A stretch of DNA of 40,517 nt from a bacterium (GTDB lineage: Bacteria > Pseudomonadota > Alphaproteobacteria > Rhizobiales > Aestuariivirgaceae), in the NCBI GenBank assembly GCA_022842165.1, contig JALHQC010000039.1:1-40517 (forward strand). Direction: 5' to 3'. This document shows, piece after piece, positions 1 to 8,441 of the stretch. Each line of letters starts with the position of its first letter. Positions within the stretch are counted from its first letter, which is position 1. The position numbers were made by a program, and so were the translations under genes. The notes under the pieces were generated by a model that had not been told where the DNA came from, made no database searches, and saw only the letters and a list, made by a program, of their open reading frames with translations.

Positions 1-1
1 A

Positions 2-229
2 AAGTCTTCTGTCGATGTTTTCGATAAGAATAGTAAACAGCGTAGAAAATGGATTAACGCTCATTGCGATGTTCAAAGTGCATGGGCATCTATCAACTAT
101 AATCAAGATATTCTTGTTACCTCAAACACCAAAGATTTCCAACGCAACTCTACCAAATTAGCATCATTGGGTATGAAGCAGATATTAACGCCGATGGAGA
201 CACAGATGCTACTAATCGGCACACTATAG
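2..229 (+). pseudogene. C-terminal fragment of a PIN-domain-like protein (5' end outside window)
   Basis: An open frame of 75 codons enters from the left edge and stops at TAG 227-229. The peptide contains an aspartate followed by AWASI, then DILVTSNTKDF, then ILTPMETQ. This pattern resembles the last part of PIN-domain proteins (Asp, AWASI, hydrophobic strand with VTSD, then ILTP-E). The usual VTSD aspartate is Asn here (VTSN). The segment is clearly more AT-rich than the rest of the window, which suggests foreign origin. The start and upstream residues cannot be seen, so it may be intact outside the window. The family call is inference from a short match. Confidence 0.45.
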
Positions 230-252
230 ATGGCCACTGCATGTACAAGTAT

Positions 253-1479
253 GGTTATCACCTGACACTCGCCGCTCTTTGAGGGCTTAGGCTGCGAGTT
301 GTTTGTCGGGTTTCTGTGGCGGTGATTTCTCCTTCTTTTGCGGTGTTGGTTTTGGCAGTCCGGCCTTGAAGGCAGTGATGGGTGTCCTGCCGTTCATGCC
401 GCGTCCCTGATGCGGGCGCTTGGTGTTGTAGGTGACGAGATATTCGTCCAGCACCTTCTGCATCTCGTCAATGGTTTCGAACCAAGTGCGCCTTCCCTCG
501 ACACGGAAGTGCTCGTCGAGAAGGGTGCGGTGGAAGCGCTCGACGATGCCATTGGACTGGGGCCGCTTGACCCTGGTGGTGCGGTGCTCGATGTCCTCAA
601 GTTGCAGGAACAGTTCGTAAGGGTGCTGGTCGTGACGGCCGCAGAACTCGCGGCCATTGTCGGAGAGAACCACCTCGATCCTGGCGTTGTGGTCCTCGAA
701 GGTGGGGATCACGTCGTGGTTCATGGTGTGAACGGCGGTGAGCGGCAGCTTCGAGGGGTAGAGCCTCGCCCAGGCATAGCGCGAGTGGCAGTCGATGGCG
801 GTCTGCAGATAGACCTTGCCGACGCCTTTGAGGGCCCCGACGAAGAAGGTGTCGACGGCCACCAGAGCGCCGGTATGCGGGGCTTCGATGTGACGTTCCC
901 TGAACTCAGGGCTGAAGCGTTCAAGCAGCCTGATCTGGTCTTCCTTCAGTTCGATCTGGCGTTCTGCCGTGGCCTTCTCCAGCCTGAGCAGGCGCTCGTG
1001 CTTGGTCAGCAGGTTATGCCTCTGCCAGACGCCCCTGACACCGCCTGAGGACACCGCAATGCCCTTCAACCGCAGCTCCTGTTCCACCCGTGTCGAGCCA
1101 TGGCAGGGATGCTGAAGGGCATGGTCGAGAATGGCGGTCTCGATCTCAGGCGCCACCCGGTTGGGATGCGGTCCCTTGGCGCCCGGCACGCGGTCAAGCA
1201 GGCCGTCCGCCCCATAGGTCTGGAAGTTGCGCCTGATCTCGTAGAACTGTTGCCTTGAATAGCCTATCACCTTGCAGGCCCGGGATACGTTGGAAAGTTC
1301 GGATGCAAGGTCGAGCAACGACAGCTTGCGCCGTGCTATCTTGTCCATCGTGGTCATGTTGGTTCTCCGTTGAGGATTAGGGTTGAAGTTCGCAACTCCA
1401 TCCTAAACCCCTTCCGGAGCGGCATGGCCACACCCCGCCACCAATCGGCGGGCGTGGCCTCAACTGTCAGGCGAATACC
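253..1479 (-). mobile_element. IS481-type insertion sequence
   Basis: The element holds a single transposase gene on the minus strand. Its candidate ends are imperfect inverted repeats: GGTTATCACCTGACA at 253-267 and TGTCAGGCGAATACC at 1465-1479, identical at 12 of 15 positions when one is reverse-complemented. The implied length is about 1.23 kb, which is normal for a one-gene IS of this type. No target duplication is obvious in the flanks (left flank ends ...caagtat, right flank begins gtctcatc). The element lies between a PIN-like gene remnant and an IS3-type fragment, so it is nested in older mobile debris. The exact ends are inferred from the repeat match only. Confidence 0.7.
287..1357 (-). 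CDS. IS481-family transposase (DDE)
   Basis: This 356-residue transposase catalyses cut-and-join of its own element. It starts with a helix-turn-helix region (about residues 15-60, with SRACKVIGYSRQQFYEIRR), followed by a second HTH-like and winged segment. The DDE core begins near residue 165. The three acidic residues are visible: Asp169 in VAVDTFF, Asp233 in LSDNGREF, and Glu273 in SNGIVERFHRT. The C-terminal motif TYNTKRPHQGRGMNGRTP is typical of the family, and the tail is basic. Length and motif order are those of an intact IS481-type enzyme, and no frameshift is seen. The gene fills almost the whole element. Confidence 0.92.
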   Translation of the reverse strand: MTTMDKIARRKLSLLDLASELSNVSRACKVIGYSRQQFYEIRRNFQTYGADGLLDRVPGAKGPHPNRVAPEIETAILDHALQHPCHGSTRVEQELRLKGIAVSSGGVRGVWQRHNLLTKHERLLRLEKATAERQIELKEDQIRLLERFSPEFRERHIEAPHTGALVAVDTFFVGALKGVGKVYLQTAIDCHSRYAWARLYPSKLPLTAVHTMNHDVIPTFEDHNARIEVVLSDNGREFCGRHDQHPYELFLQLEDIEHRTTRVKRPQSNGIVERFHRTLLDEHFRVEGRRTWFETIDEMQKVLDEYLVTYNTKRPHQGRGMNGRTPITAFKAGLPKPTPQKKEKSPPQKPDKQLAA

Positions 1480-1489
1480 GTCTCATCTC

Positions 1490-1672
1490 ATGAAGGCGAA
1501 GCTCAGGGAGGGCCGTTGTCCAGCCTCGCAGCCGAACCAGACCTGGGCGATGGGCAAGAAGATCGGGGTTTTGGCCGTCGTCGACATCTTCTCGAAGTTC
1601 TCGCCGGTCGTCGATCCCCGCTTCAGCTACCGTGCGGCGGGAAAGATGCGCGCTGATGGGAATCCGCGCTGA
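1490..1672 (+). pseudogene. IS3-family orfB transposase remnant
   Basis: The frame encodes a short stretch reading QTWAMGKKIGVLAVVDIF followed by SKFSPVVDPRFSYRA. This corresponds to the start of the rve/DDE core of IS3-family OrfB proteins (W-x-M-D-F ... VLTVVD-F-S). Both the flanking N-terminal part and everything after the first catalytic strand are missing, and the aspartate that normally follows WxM is absent. It is therefore a dead fragment of about 60 residues. It begins about 10 bp beyond the IS481 right end. The open frame extends upstream into the IS by chance only. Confidence 0.6.
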
Positions 1673-1766
1673 GATCCTCATAGTCTTTGCTTTTGTGTGA
1701 GTCTGCGAACTTGACCATGGAACCGGCAGCACCCGGGAAACACTCCCGCGAGGAGGTCTTGACTGG

Positions 1767-1794
1767 TTAGAATCTGGTATTAATCTGGTATGCA
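1767..1794 (+). promoter_or_regulatory. Putative promoter/operator of the gntR-led operon
   Basis: The 10-bp unit AATCTGGTAT occurs twice in direct repeat at 1771-1780 and 1782-1791 (11-bp period). It overlaps a plausible sigma70-like promoter: TTAGAA at 1767-1772 and TATGCA at 1789-1794, 16 bp apart. A one-turn direct repeat over the promoter, just ahead of a GntR regulator gene, is a reasonable autoregulatory operator. It is not a clean palindrome of the usual GntR/HutC type, so the assignment is inference. Confidence 0.4.
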
Positions 1795-1802
1795 AATTCT
1801 GG

Positions 1803-2549
1803 GTGAATATCCGGGCGGCCAACGACGTGATTATCCAGCAGCAGCACCGATACAACGTGGTAGCGCAGCGCATTGAGCAGCAGGTCCGCAGCGGCGAGAT
1901 CTCTGCCGGCAGCCGAATTCTCGGTGAACGTGAACTTGCCAAAATGCTCGGCGTCAGCAGAGTGACGTTGCGGCGGGCATTGAGCGAATTGCGCGACCGT
2001 GGAATTCTGGTGTCGGACGAAGCCAAGGGCTGGTTCGTGGCGCCGCCGAACGTCAGTGAACAGAATGTTCTGCGCAGCTTTTCAGAAATGGCGGCGGCAC
2101 GTGGACTGTCAAGCAGCTCGCGCGTCATCCGGAGCACAACCCGCGTCGCCAGCTTCGAAGAAGCTGAAATCTTGCGGCTGAAAGCCGGCTCGCAGGTCTT
2201 CGAACTCGCGCGTGTCCGCATCCTCGCGGACGAGGCAGTAGGTATCGAGGAGAGCCTTGTGCCGCTGCAGCGGGCTCCAGACCTGCCGAAAATGGATTTC
2301 GCCAACCAGTCGCTCTATGTCGCCATGCGCGAAGCAGGAGCGGGCCCCGCCATCGCCGACTACGTCCTCTCGGCCACGTCCGCCACGGCACATCAGGCGA
2401 AGCTCTTGCATGTATCTGAGGGAACGGCACTGCTGGCCACCAATGCCATTGCCCGCGACATCAATGGCGTGCCCGTCGAACTCAGCAAAACATTCTTCAG
2501 AGGGGACCGTTATCGCTTCCTCACCACGCTGAAGGCGGAACTGCGATGA
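1803..2549 (+). CDS. GntR-family transcriptional regulator (HutC/UTRA type)
   Basis: This 248-residue regulator probably senses a pathway intermediate and represses the downstream catabolic operon. Residues about 15-80 form the GntR winged helix (YNVVAQRIEQQVRSGEI, then GERELAKMLGVSRVTLRRAL, then GILVSDEAKGWFV). Residues about 90-245 match a UTRA effector domain (long hydrophobic strands, ARVRILADEAVGIEESLVP, VPVELSKTFFRGDRYRF). The call uses a GTG start at 1803; a second in-frame GTG at 1827 is possible because neither has a strong Shine-Dalgarno sequence. Its stop overlaps the kinase start (ATGA, 2546-2549), so the two are translationally coupled. UTRA domains usually bind small organic ligands such as sugar phosphates. 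Confidence 0.88.
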   Translation: MNIRAANDVIIQQQHRYNVVAQRIEQQVRSGEISAGSRILGERELAKMLGVSRVTLRRALSELRDRGILVSDEAKGWFVAPPNVSEQNVLRSFSEMAAARGLSSSSRVIRSTTRVASFEEAEILRLKAGSQVFELARVRILADEAVGIEESLVPLQRAPDLPKMDFANQSLYVAMREAGAGPAIADYVLSATSATAHQAKLLHVSEGTALLATNAIARDINGVPVELSKTFFRGDRYRFLTTLKAELR

Positions 2550-3874
2550 CGGCCGGCTTTCTCGGCATTGATGTCGGATTGTCGGGCGCGCGTGCCGTTG
2601 TCATCTCGGCACATGGCAAGGTGCTGACGCAGGCAAAACTCGCGAGTGCGACCGCTACCATGCCGCTAACCCGTCTGGCCGGACTCGTTGACCGAACCGT
2701 GCGGCTTGCACTGAAGGGGCGGCCGCGAATCTCGATCTCTGCAATTGCGGTCGGAGCGTTCGGGCCGGCTCCCATATTGCTTGATAGACGCGGCCATGTG
2801 TTGGCTCAGATCCAGCTCTTTGAGGAGAGTGGAGAACAATCTGCCGAAAAATCCGCCGATGATGATCTGGAGTTTCGTCTGCGCCGCTTTCGGCGCCAAT
2901 CGCCGCTGCTCTACCGCAAGGCTTGCTGCATCTGTGATGTGACAGGATATCTCGTAGCGGGGCTGACGGGGCAGTTGACGATGGATCGCGCCACGGCTGC
3001 GGACTTCAAGCGGTTGTCGCTGCCGGCTCGGATCGCATTGCCGAAAATCGTCTCAGGAGACGATCATGCCGGTTTCCTGACGGCAGTGGCCGCGCGCCGT
3101 CTGGGCTTGCCAGCCGGCATTCCGGTTGCGGCCGGAACCTACGACAGCACGGCCGATCTCGTCGCGGCCGGCTTTGGCAAGGGCCGTGAAGCTGTCATCA
3201 TTGTGGGCTCCACCATGGTTCTTGGAGCCTTGACCGCGGCGCCGCTTCGTGATCGCCATCTGCGGTCCACGCCGCACTTGGGCCCGGGCTGGTTCTCTGG
3301 CGGCTGGACAAATTGCGCGGGTGCAAGCCTGGCACTTGCCGACACCGTGCTGGCACAATCCATTCGCAGCGACTCGGCAGCTGTACCGCTCGTCTGGCCC
3401 TATTTCGCAGGCGAGCGTGCCCCTGTGTGGGCGCCGCATGCCACAGGCATGATCGCCGGATTGCGATCCGATACGACGGCGGCCGCACTGCGCCATGGTT
3501 TCGTCCAGGGCGTGGCGCTGTCTGCTGCGGACATTGCCGACCGGTTAGCGGAAAAGACGGGCAGGATCGCACGCTGGACCGTAACCGGTGGCGGGAGCCG
3601 CGACGATGCATTGATGCGCGAACTCGCCGATGCTCTTGGCGCAAGATTGAACGTGGTCACTGGCGCTGCAGATCATCTTGGACCGGCCATACTGGCCGCT
3701 CGCAGTGCAGGTGTGAATTTGCGCTTGCCGATCTGCCGCCGCTATCGCCCCCGCAGGGGTGCCCATCGAGCCTATGGCGAGAGATTGAAGGTTTACCGGC
3801 AGGTGTTTGAGGCAATCCGGCCGCTCCTTGCCGGCATCGGGAAGGTTACGAAATCACGGAGTCCATCCTCATGA
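2546..3874 (+). CDS. FGGY-family carbohydrate kinase
   Basis: This 442-residue kinase should phosphorylate a sugar or polyol with ATP in the cytosol. The N-terminal actin-like domain opens with GIDVGLSGARAVV (phosphate-1 loop). The hinge region has AAGTYDSTADLVAAG, and the C-terminal domain carries VTGGGSRDDALMRELADALG, the FGGY adenosine-binding motif. It is slightly shorter than typical xylulokinases (about 480-500 residues). It overlaps gntR by 4 bp and the dehydrogenase by 4 bp (3871-3874), so it belongs to the operon. The substrate cannot be read from sequence; relatives act on xylulose, erythritol, rhamnulose or AI-2. Confidence 0.88.
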   Translation: MTAGFLGIDVGLSGARAVVISAHGKVLTQAKLASATATMPLTRLAGLVDRTVRLALKGRPRISISAIAVGAFGPAPILLDRRGHVLAQIQLFEESGEQSAEKSADDDLEFRLRRFRRQSPLLYRKACCICDVTGYLVAGLTGQLTMDRATAADFKRLSLPARIALPKIVSGDDHAGFLTAVAARRLGLPAGIPVAAGTYDSTADLVAAGFGKGREAVIIVGSTMVLGALTAAPLRDRHLRSTPHLGPGWFSGGWTNCAGASLALADTVLAQSIRSDSAAVPLVWPYFAGERAPVWAPHATGMIAGLRSDTTAAALRHGFVQGVALSAADIADRLAEKTGRIARWTVTGGGSRDDALMRELADALGARLNVVTGAADHLGPAILAARSAGVNLRLPICRRYRPRRGAHRAYGERLKVYRQVFEAIRPLLAGIGKVTKSRSPSS

Positions 3875-4860
3875 ATCCATCGATGAGATCGGCGCGGCTT
3901 GTCGGTATACGGCAGATGCAGGTCGACCGGTTGCCGGTCGTGCCACCCCGGGAGGGCGAAATCCAGGTCCGCATCGAGGCCTGTGGAGTCTGTGCCACGG
4001 ACTCGCGAAAATACGAAATTGGAGTGAACGACGGACACTATCCCTTCAATCCCGGCCATGAGTGGCTGGGAGAGGTTTCGGCCGTCGGGCGCGGCGTCGA
4101 GACATTCCGCGTCGGCGACCGGGTATATGGCGACACTTACGGTGGTTATGCCGATTTCGCCACCATCCCTGTCGACCCGATCGACTGGTCGCGCGGACCC
4201 CTGCGGCTGCCCAAGGATCTCGACCGGCAGCGGGCCATTTTCATCGAGCCCCTTGCCGACTGTATCCATGCGGTGCGGGATCAGGCGCAATTGCAGCCGG
4301 GCCAGAAGCTTGCCGTGATTGCCGCTGGCGTCATGGGACTGAAGATCATCGCTGACGCAGTCAGGCTCGGCTGTGAAGTGATGGCCGTGGAACCGTTGAT
4401 GCCGCGTCAGGCCGCCGCCCGAACCTTCGGTGCGAGCCTCGTGACCGGACCGGAAAACTGGTCCGAGGCGGCAGCAGAATGGACCGGCGGCTTGGGCGTG
4501 GACGCCGTAATCCTGACCATCGGCAATCCCGATCTGGTCATGCCTTGCGTGCGTGCCGCGCGGCCAGGCGGGCGTGTTGTGCTGTTTGCGGGTTTCGGCA
4601 ACCGCAAGGAAGCGATGATTGACTTGAATGACATTCACTATCGGGAGATCTCGCTGATCGGCAGCGAGTGGATCGGGACACCGCCAAACCAGCGCCGCCA
4701 CCGTTATGACGAGGCGCTGGAATTCCTGCTTGACCGCCGCGTGCCATTCGAAACGCTTGTAACCTCGACGTGCGGTTTCGGAACGCTTGAACAGGCGCTT
4801 GTCGCCCGCCAGGACTTCTCCGGGTTCAAGATCATGTTCGAGCCGGAAAGGGATTCGTGA
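3871..4860 (+). CDS. Zinc-type medium-chain alcohol/polyol dehydrogenase lacking the structural-zinc loop
   Basis: This 329-residue enzyme is an NAD(P)-linked dehydrogenase of the MDR family. Catalytic zinc residues are visible: Cys41 in CGVCATD, the His-Glu pair in PGHEWLGEV, and Glu in EPLADCIHA. The nucleotide-binding turn is IAAGVMGLKIIADA, an AxGxxG variant of the usual GxGxxG. The cysteine-rich lobe that normally follows GDRV is missing: the sequence goes straight from GDRVYGDTYGG to YADF, which accounts for the short length. It likely oxidises a hydroxyl of the imported substrate. It overlaps the kinase upstream by 4 bp and the aldolase downstream by 4 bp. Confidence 0.85.
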   Translation: MNPSMRSARLVGIRQMQVDRLPVVPPREGEIQVRIEACGVCATDSRKYEIGVNDGHYPFNPGHEWLGEVSAVGRGVETFRVGDRVYGDTYGGYADFATIPVDPIDWSRGPLRLPKDLDRQRAIFIEPLADCIHAVRDQAQLQPGQKLAVIAAGVMGLKIIADAVRLGCEVMAVEPLMPRQAAARTFGASLVTGPENWSEAAAEWTGGLGVDAVILTIGNPDLVMPCVRAARPGGRVVLFAGFGNRKEAMIDLNDIHYREISLIGSEWIGTPPNQRRHRYDEALEFLLDRRVPFETLVTSTCGFGTLEQALVARQDFSGFKIMFEPERDS

Positions 4861-5621
4861 CAATGCCAAACTGCATGGGTGCCGACGGCCGGACGGTCAT
4901 CATCGCCATTGATCACGCGCTTTACTCGTGGCCTTGCACAGGCCTCGAAAACCGCAAGTCAATCATCGCCGCTGCAGATGCAGCTGGTGTAGACGCGATG
5001 ATTGCAAGCTACGGCACGATCCGGGACTTCCGGAGTGCCTTTGGAGCGGTGAAGCCAATCCTCAAGCTCGATCTCACATCATTGACCGTTGGCGGGCATT
5101 ATCCGCTCACGGAATATGTCATGGCCTACAGCCTGGACGACGCCGAGCGGCTAGGCGTCGACACCGTCCTCAATTTCATCCAGCTGGGCGCTCCCTTCGA
5201 ACTGGAGGCGCTGCGGCAGTCCGGCAAGCTTGCCGCCGAGTGCGACAAGCGCGGCTTCACCTATCTCTGCGAGATCATGCCGGTGGAAAGCGCCATGTTT
5301 CCGGACCCGGAAGCACCGGGTGCGATAGTGGCGGCCTGCCGCACCGGACAGGAGTTGGGCGCCCACGTCATCAAGACCACCATGCCGGTTCCCTCATCGG
5401 AGATTGGCGCGGCCGTCATGGCTTGCAACATTCCTGTCGTTCTGGCCGGCGGGGCTCCGGCGAAAGACACTGCGGCCTATGATGCTGCCATTACCGCGGC
5501 CCTGGAAGCGGGCGTGGCGGGCGTTGCCATTGGACGCAATGCCTGGGGTGCGCCCGATCCCGCCGCGGCGATGCAACGCTTCTGCAGGCTGGTTCATGGA
5601 GAGGACGCAAGACGGCAATGA
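4857..5621 (+). CDS. Class I aldolase, DhnA/DeoC/LacD type
   Basis: This 254-residue (beta/alpha)8 protein resembles the DhnA-type class I fructose-bisphosphate aldolases and LsrF. The strand-1 motif is VIIAIDHALYSWPCTGLEN (compare I-x-MDHG in the family). The probable Schiff-base lysine is Lys173 in HVIKTTMP. The phosphate-binding end is VVLAGGAPAKD and GVAGVAIGRNAWG. It would cleave or form a carbon-carbon bond in a phosphorylated intermediate made by the FGGY kinase, giving a triose phosphate plus a second fragment. A thiolase role, as in LsrF, is an alternative. The gene overlaps both neighbours by 4 bp. Confidence 0.85.
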   Translation: MTMPNCMGADGRTVIIAIDHALYSWPCTGLENRKSIIAAADAAGVDAMIASYGTIRDFRSAFGAVKPILKLDLTSLTVGGHYPLTEYVMAYSLDDAERLGVDTVLNFIQLGAPFELEALRQSGKLAAECDKRGFTYLCEIMPVESAMFPDPEAPGAIVAACRTGQELGAHVIKTTMPVPSSEIGAAVMACNIPVVLAGGAPAKDTAAYDAAITAALEAGVAGVAIGRNAWGAPDPAAAMQRFCRLVHGEDARRQ

Positions 5622-6403
5622 CGGTCCGGCAGGCCACACACGATCTCGAGGGCCGCTTGGCGATCGTCACCGGCGCCAGCAGCGGCATCGGCCATGCTGC
5701 AGCCGTCCTCCTGGCCCGGCGCGGCGCGCGTGTCATCGCTGTCGGCCGCAACCGTGACAGGCTTGAAAAATCCGCCGCCATGGAAAGCGGCATCGTGCCT
5801 GTCGTGGCCGATCTCTCCGAACAAGGTTCGACAGCCCGGGTATTCGAGGCGGCGGCCAGCCACGGCGCGGCGACCATTCTTGTCTGCGCGGCCGGCTTGC
5901 CTGGCTTCATCGACAAGCCGATCGCGGAACAGAGCTTTGAAGCCTGGCGCGCCACCATGGCTGTCAACCTGGACTCGCCCTTCCTTATGACAAAGGCCAT
6001 CGCGCCAGCAATTGCGCGCGCGAAATGGGGACGTATTGTCTATGTCAGTTCGACAGCCGGTCAAGTCGGTGCGCCCTCCATGTCCGCCTATTGCGCTTCC
6101 AAACATGGGCTCATCGGGCTGATGCGCTCGGTCGCCTGTGACATCGGGGTTTATGGCGCGACAGCCAATGCTGTTTGTCCCGGATGGGTGCGAACAGGCA
6201 TGGCCGAGGACGATGCCCGCTGGGAGGCCAGCCAGAAAAACATCAGCACCGACGAGGTCTGGCGCCAGCGCGACGCGAGCTATCCACGTGGACGTGTGCT
6301 ATCCGCCGACGAGGTGGCACAGACTGTTTCCTTTCTTGTCAGCGATGCTGCCGCGGGCATCAACGGCGAAGCCGTCACTATCGCTCTCGGGGGCTTGTGG
6401 TGA
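5618..6403 (+). CDS. SDR-family oxidoreductase
   Basis: This 261-residue short-chain dehydrogenase has the cofactor motif VTGASSGIG near residues 18-25 and the catalytic triad Ser144/145, Tyr158 and Lys162 (SAYCASK). The tail GINGEAVTIALGGLW is typical of FabG-like SDRs. It should interconvert a hydroxyl and a carbonyl on the pathway substrate using NAD(P)H. Its start overlaps the aldolase stop by 4 bp, and its TGA at 6401-6403 overlaps the next ATG (6403). Substrate unknown. Confidence 0.88.
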   Translation: MTVRQATHDLEGRLAIVTGASSGIGHAAAVLLARRGARVIAVGRNRDRLEKSAAMESGIVPVVADLSEQGSTARVFEAAASHGAATILVCAAGLPGFIDKPIAEQSFEAWRATMAVNLDSPFLMTKAIAPAIARAKWGRIVYVSSTAGQVGAPSMSAYCASKHGLIGLMRSVACDIGVYGATANAVCPGWVRTGMAEDDARWEASQKNISTDEVWRQRDASYPRGRVLSADEVAQTVSFLVSDAAAGINGEAVTIALGGLW

Positions 6404-7455
6404 TGACTGAAGCCGCCATCGAATGCCGCAATGTGTGGAAGATTTTCGGCTCCATCGCCGACGCCGACTTCCAGCGCCTGCAGCGTGAGGGCGGCAGCAA
6501 GGATGACATCCAGAAACGACTCAACTGTGTTGTGGCGGTCGCTGGCGCCAGCTTCAGTATCGCTCCCGGCGAGATTTTCTGCATCATGGGCCTGTCTGGC
6601 AGCGGAAAGTCCACGCTCCTTCGCCACTTGAATGGACTGATCAGGCCGACCGCGGGAGATGTGATGATCGGCGGTGTCCGGATTGCCGGACTCACGCCCG
6701 CCGGGCTGCGTGACCTGCGTGCCCGCAAGATCGGCATGGTGTTTCAGAACTTCGCCCTTCTTCCTCATCGAAACGTCATCGAGAACGTTGCCTTCGGCCT
6801 GGAACTGCGTGATGTGCCGCAACCGCAACGAATGGAACGCGCGCAGAACATGCTGAAAGCAGTCCAGCTTGAAGCCTGGGGCAATTCCAGCATCGCGGAA
6901 CTGTCGGGCGGCATGCAGCAGCGCGTCGGCCTGGCGCGCGCGCTTGCCGGAGATCCGGATATCCTGCTGATGGACGAGCCCTTTGGAGCGCTCGATCCGC
7001 TCATCCGCCGCCAGCTGCAGAATCAGTTCGTCGGCCTGTGCCGCACCATGAAGAAAACGGCCGTCTTCATCACTCACGATCTCGATGAGGCCATGCGCAT
7101 CGGCAGCCGCATCGCCATCATGCGCGACGGGCGAATCCTGCAGATCGGCGCACCGCATGAAATCATCCTGGCGCCGGCAGATAATCATATTGCGGCCTTC
7201 GTCCAGGACGTCTCGTCACGCGATACGCTGAGCGCAAAGCACGTGATGACGGAGGCCAGTCCGGACGAAAAGGCGGACTCCGCGAAGACCGCTGGAGTGG
7301 AGGCCGACACCTTGCTGTCGGAGGCGGCGCGGCTGGCATCGCGCGAGAACCGGGATATTCCGGTTCGCGATCCTTCGGGCGCGGTCATCGGCATGTTGCG
7401 CATTCGGGATATGCTGGCGGCACTGGCGGGGCGAGGTCAGCATGCGCAAGACTGA
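6403..7455 (+). CDS. ProV/OpuAA-type ABC transporter ATP-binding protein
   Basis: This 350-residue ATPase powers a quaternary-amine-type importer. It has the ProV-like N-terminal insertion between WKIFG and the Walker A loop (residues about 17-45). Walker A is GLSGSGKST (63-71), the Q-loop FQNFALLPHR, the signature LSGGMQQR (167-174), Walker B ILLMDEP (187-193) and the switch FITHDLDEA. The C-terminal 75 residues look like a CBS-type regulatory segment (IPVRDPSGAVIGMLRIRDM). Start ATG 6403 was chosen because it overlaps the SDR stop and begins at the conserved N-terminus; a longer open frame upstream only reads through the SDR gene. It overlaps the permease by 14 bp. Confidence 0.92.
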   Translation: MTEAAIECRNVWKIFGSIADADFQRLQREGGSKDDIQKRLNCVVAVAGASFSIAPGEIFCIMGLSGSGKSTLLRHLNGLIRPTAGDVMIGGVRIAGLTPAGLRDLRARKIGMVFQNFALLPHRNVIENVAFGLELRDVPQPQRMERAQNMLKAVQLEAWGNSSIAELSGGMQQRVGLARALAGDPDILLMDEPFGALDPLIRRQLQNQFVGLCRTMKKTAVFITHDLDEAMRIGSRIAIMRDGRILQIGAPHEIILAPADNHIAAFVQDVSSRDTLSAKHVMTEASPDEKADSAKTAGVEADTLLSEAARLASRENRDIPVRDPSGAVIGMLRIRDMLAALAGRGQHAQD

Positions 7456-8395
7456 CCTTGGTCGACTGTCTTCTCACTTTTCCTGGCTCATGGCTCTGGT
7501 GTTCGTGCTGGCCGCGGCGTGGTGGCTGCTGGCGCCGGCACTGCCCGACTGGCTGACCAGTTTTCCGGCCCCCAAGGGGTTGGACAATGCGGCGGCGCTG
7601 ATCATCGACAATGCCGTCACCTGGATGAAGCAGAAGTGGGTTGGCTTTTTCGATGTGTTCACACTGGTCTTGCGGACCATCCTCAACATCATCGAGAAGG
7701 CCATGGTCGCAACGCCCTGGCCCCTCACTGCCGCCGTTGCAGTGCTTGCCGCCTGGCGGTTTTCTGGTCCGCGCGCCGCTATTTTCACCTCTGCCTGCCT
7801 GGCCTACCTGGGCCTTTTTGGCTTCTGGGAGAAAAGCATGTCGACACTGGCGCTCGTTGCAGCCTCGGTGCTGATCTGCGTTACGCTCGGCTTGCCGCTC
7901 GGCATTCTCTGCGCCAAAAGCCCGCGCACCAAAAAGCTTCTCGAGCCGGTGCTCGATGTCATGCAGACCCTGCCGACTTTCGTCTACCTGATTCCTGCCG
8001 TTGCCTTCTTTTCGATTGGCAAGCCGCCCGGCGTTATCGCAACGGTCATCTTCGCATTGCCCTCGATGGTGCGTCTTACGGCGCTGGGTATCGAACAGGT
8101 GCCTGCCGCGGTGCGTGAGGCCGCCGATGCCTTTGGCGCACGGCCAATGCAGAAACTCATGAAGGTCGAGCTTCCGTTGGCCCTGCCGTCGATCCGCCTC
8201 GGCATCAACCAGACGATCATGATGTCGTTGTCGATGGTTGTCGTCGCCGCCATGATCGGCGCCGGCGGCCTTGGGCTCGACGTTATCCGCTCGCTTCAGC
8301 ATCTCAAGACCGGACAGGGGTTTCTTGCCGGCCTTGCCATCGTTTTGTGTGCCATGGCGCTCGACCGCATGGTGCGCGGAAAGCCGCCGGCTTGA
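7442..8395 (+). CDS. ProW/OpuAB-type ABC permease
   Basis: This 317-residue inner-membrane permease partners the ATPase encoded just upstream. It has several hydrophobic segments: an N-terminal anchor near residues 15-35, and a core of five or more helices from about residue 100 to 300. The EAA coupling motif is visible as EAADAFGARPMQKLMKVELPLALPSI split around residue 225. GAGGLGLDVI and the preceding MMSLSMVVVAAMIG are characteristic of ProW/OpuAB proteins. The ATG lies inside the end of the ATPase gene, so the two are coupled. A binding-protein gene follows after 46 bp. Confidence 0.92.
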   Translation: MRKTDLGRLSSHFSWLMALVFVLAAAWWLLAPALPDWLTSFPAPKGLDNAAALIIDNAVTWMKQKWVGFFDVFTLVLRTILNIIEKAMVATPWPLTAAVAVLAAWRFSGPRAAIFTSACLAYLGLFGFWEKSMSTLALVAASVLICVTLGLPLGILCAKSPRTKKLLEPVLDVMQTLPTFVYLIPAVAFFSIGKPPGVIATVIFALPSMVRLTALGIEQVPAAVREAADAFGARPMQKLMKVELPLALPSIRLGINQTIMMSLSMVVVAAMIGAGGLGLDVIRSLQHLKTGQGFLAGLAIVLCAMALDRMVRGKPPA

Positions 8396-8441
8396 AACAC
8401 TGGCGGAACGATAAGAACGACAACCAAACAAGGAGGAAGAC

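Noticed and set aside
6175-6402. Extended N-terminus for the ProV-like ATPase
   Set aside because: The extension only reads through the end of the SDR gene in another frame; ATG 6403 gives the normal N-terminus.
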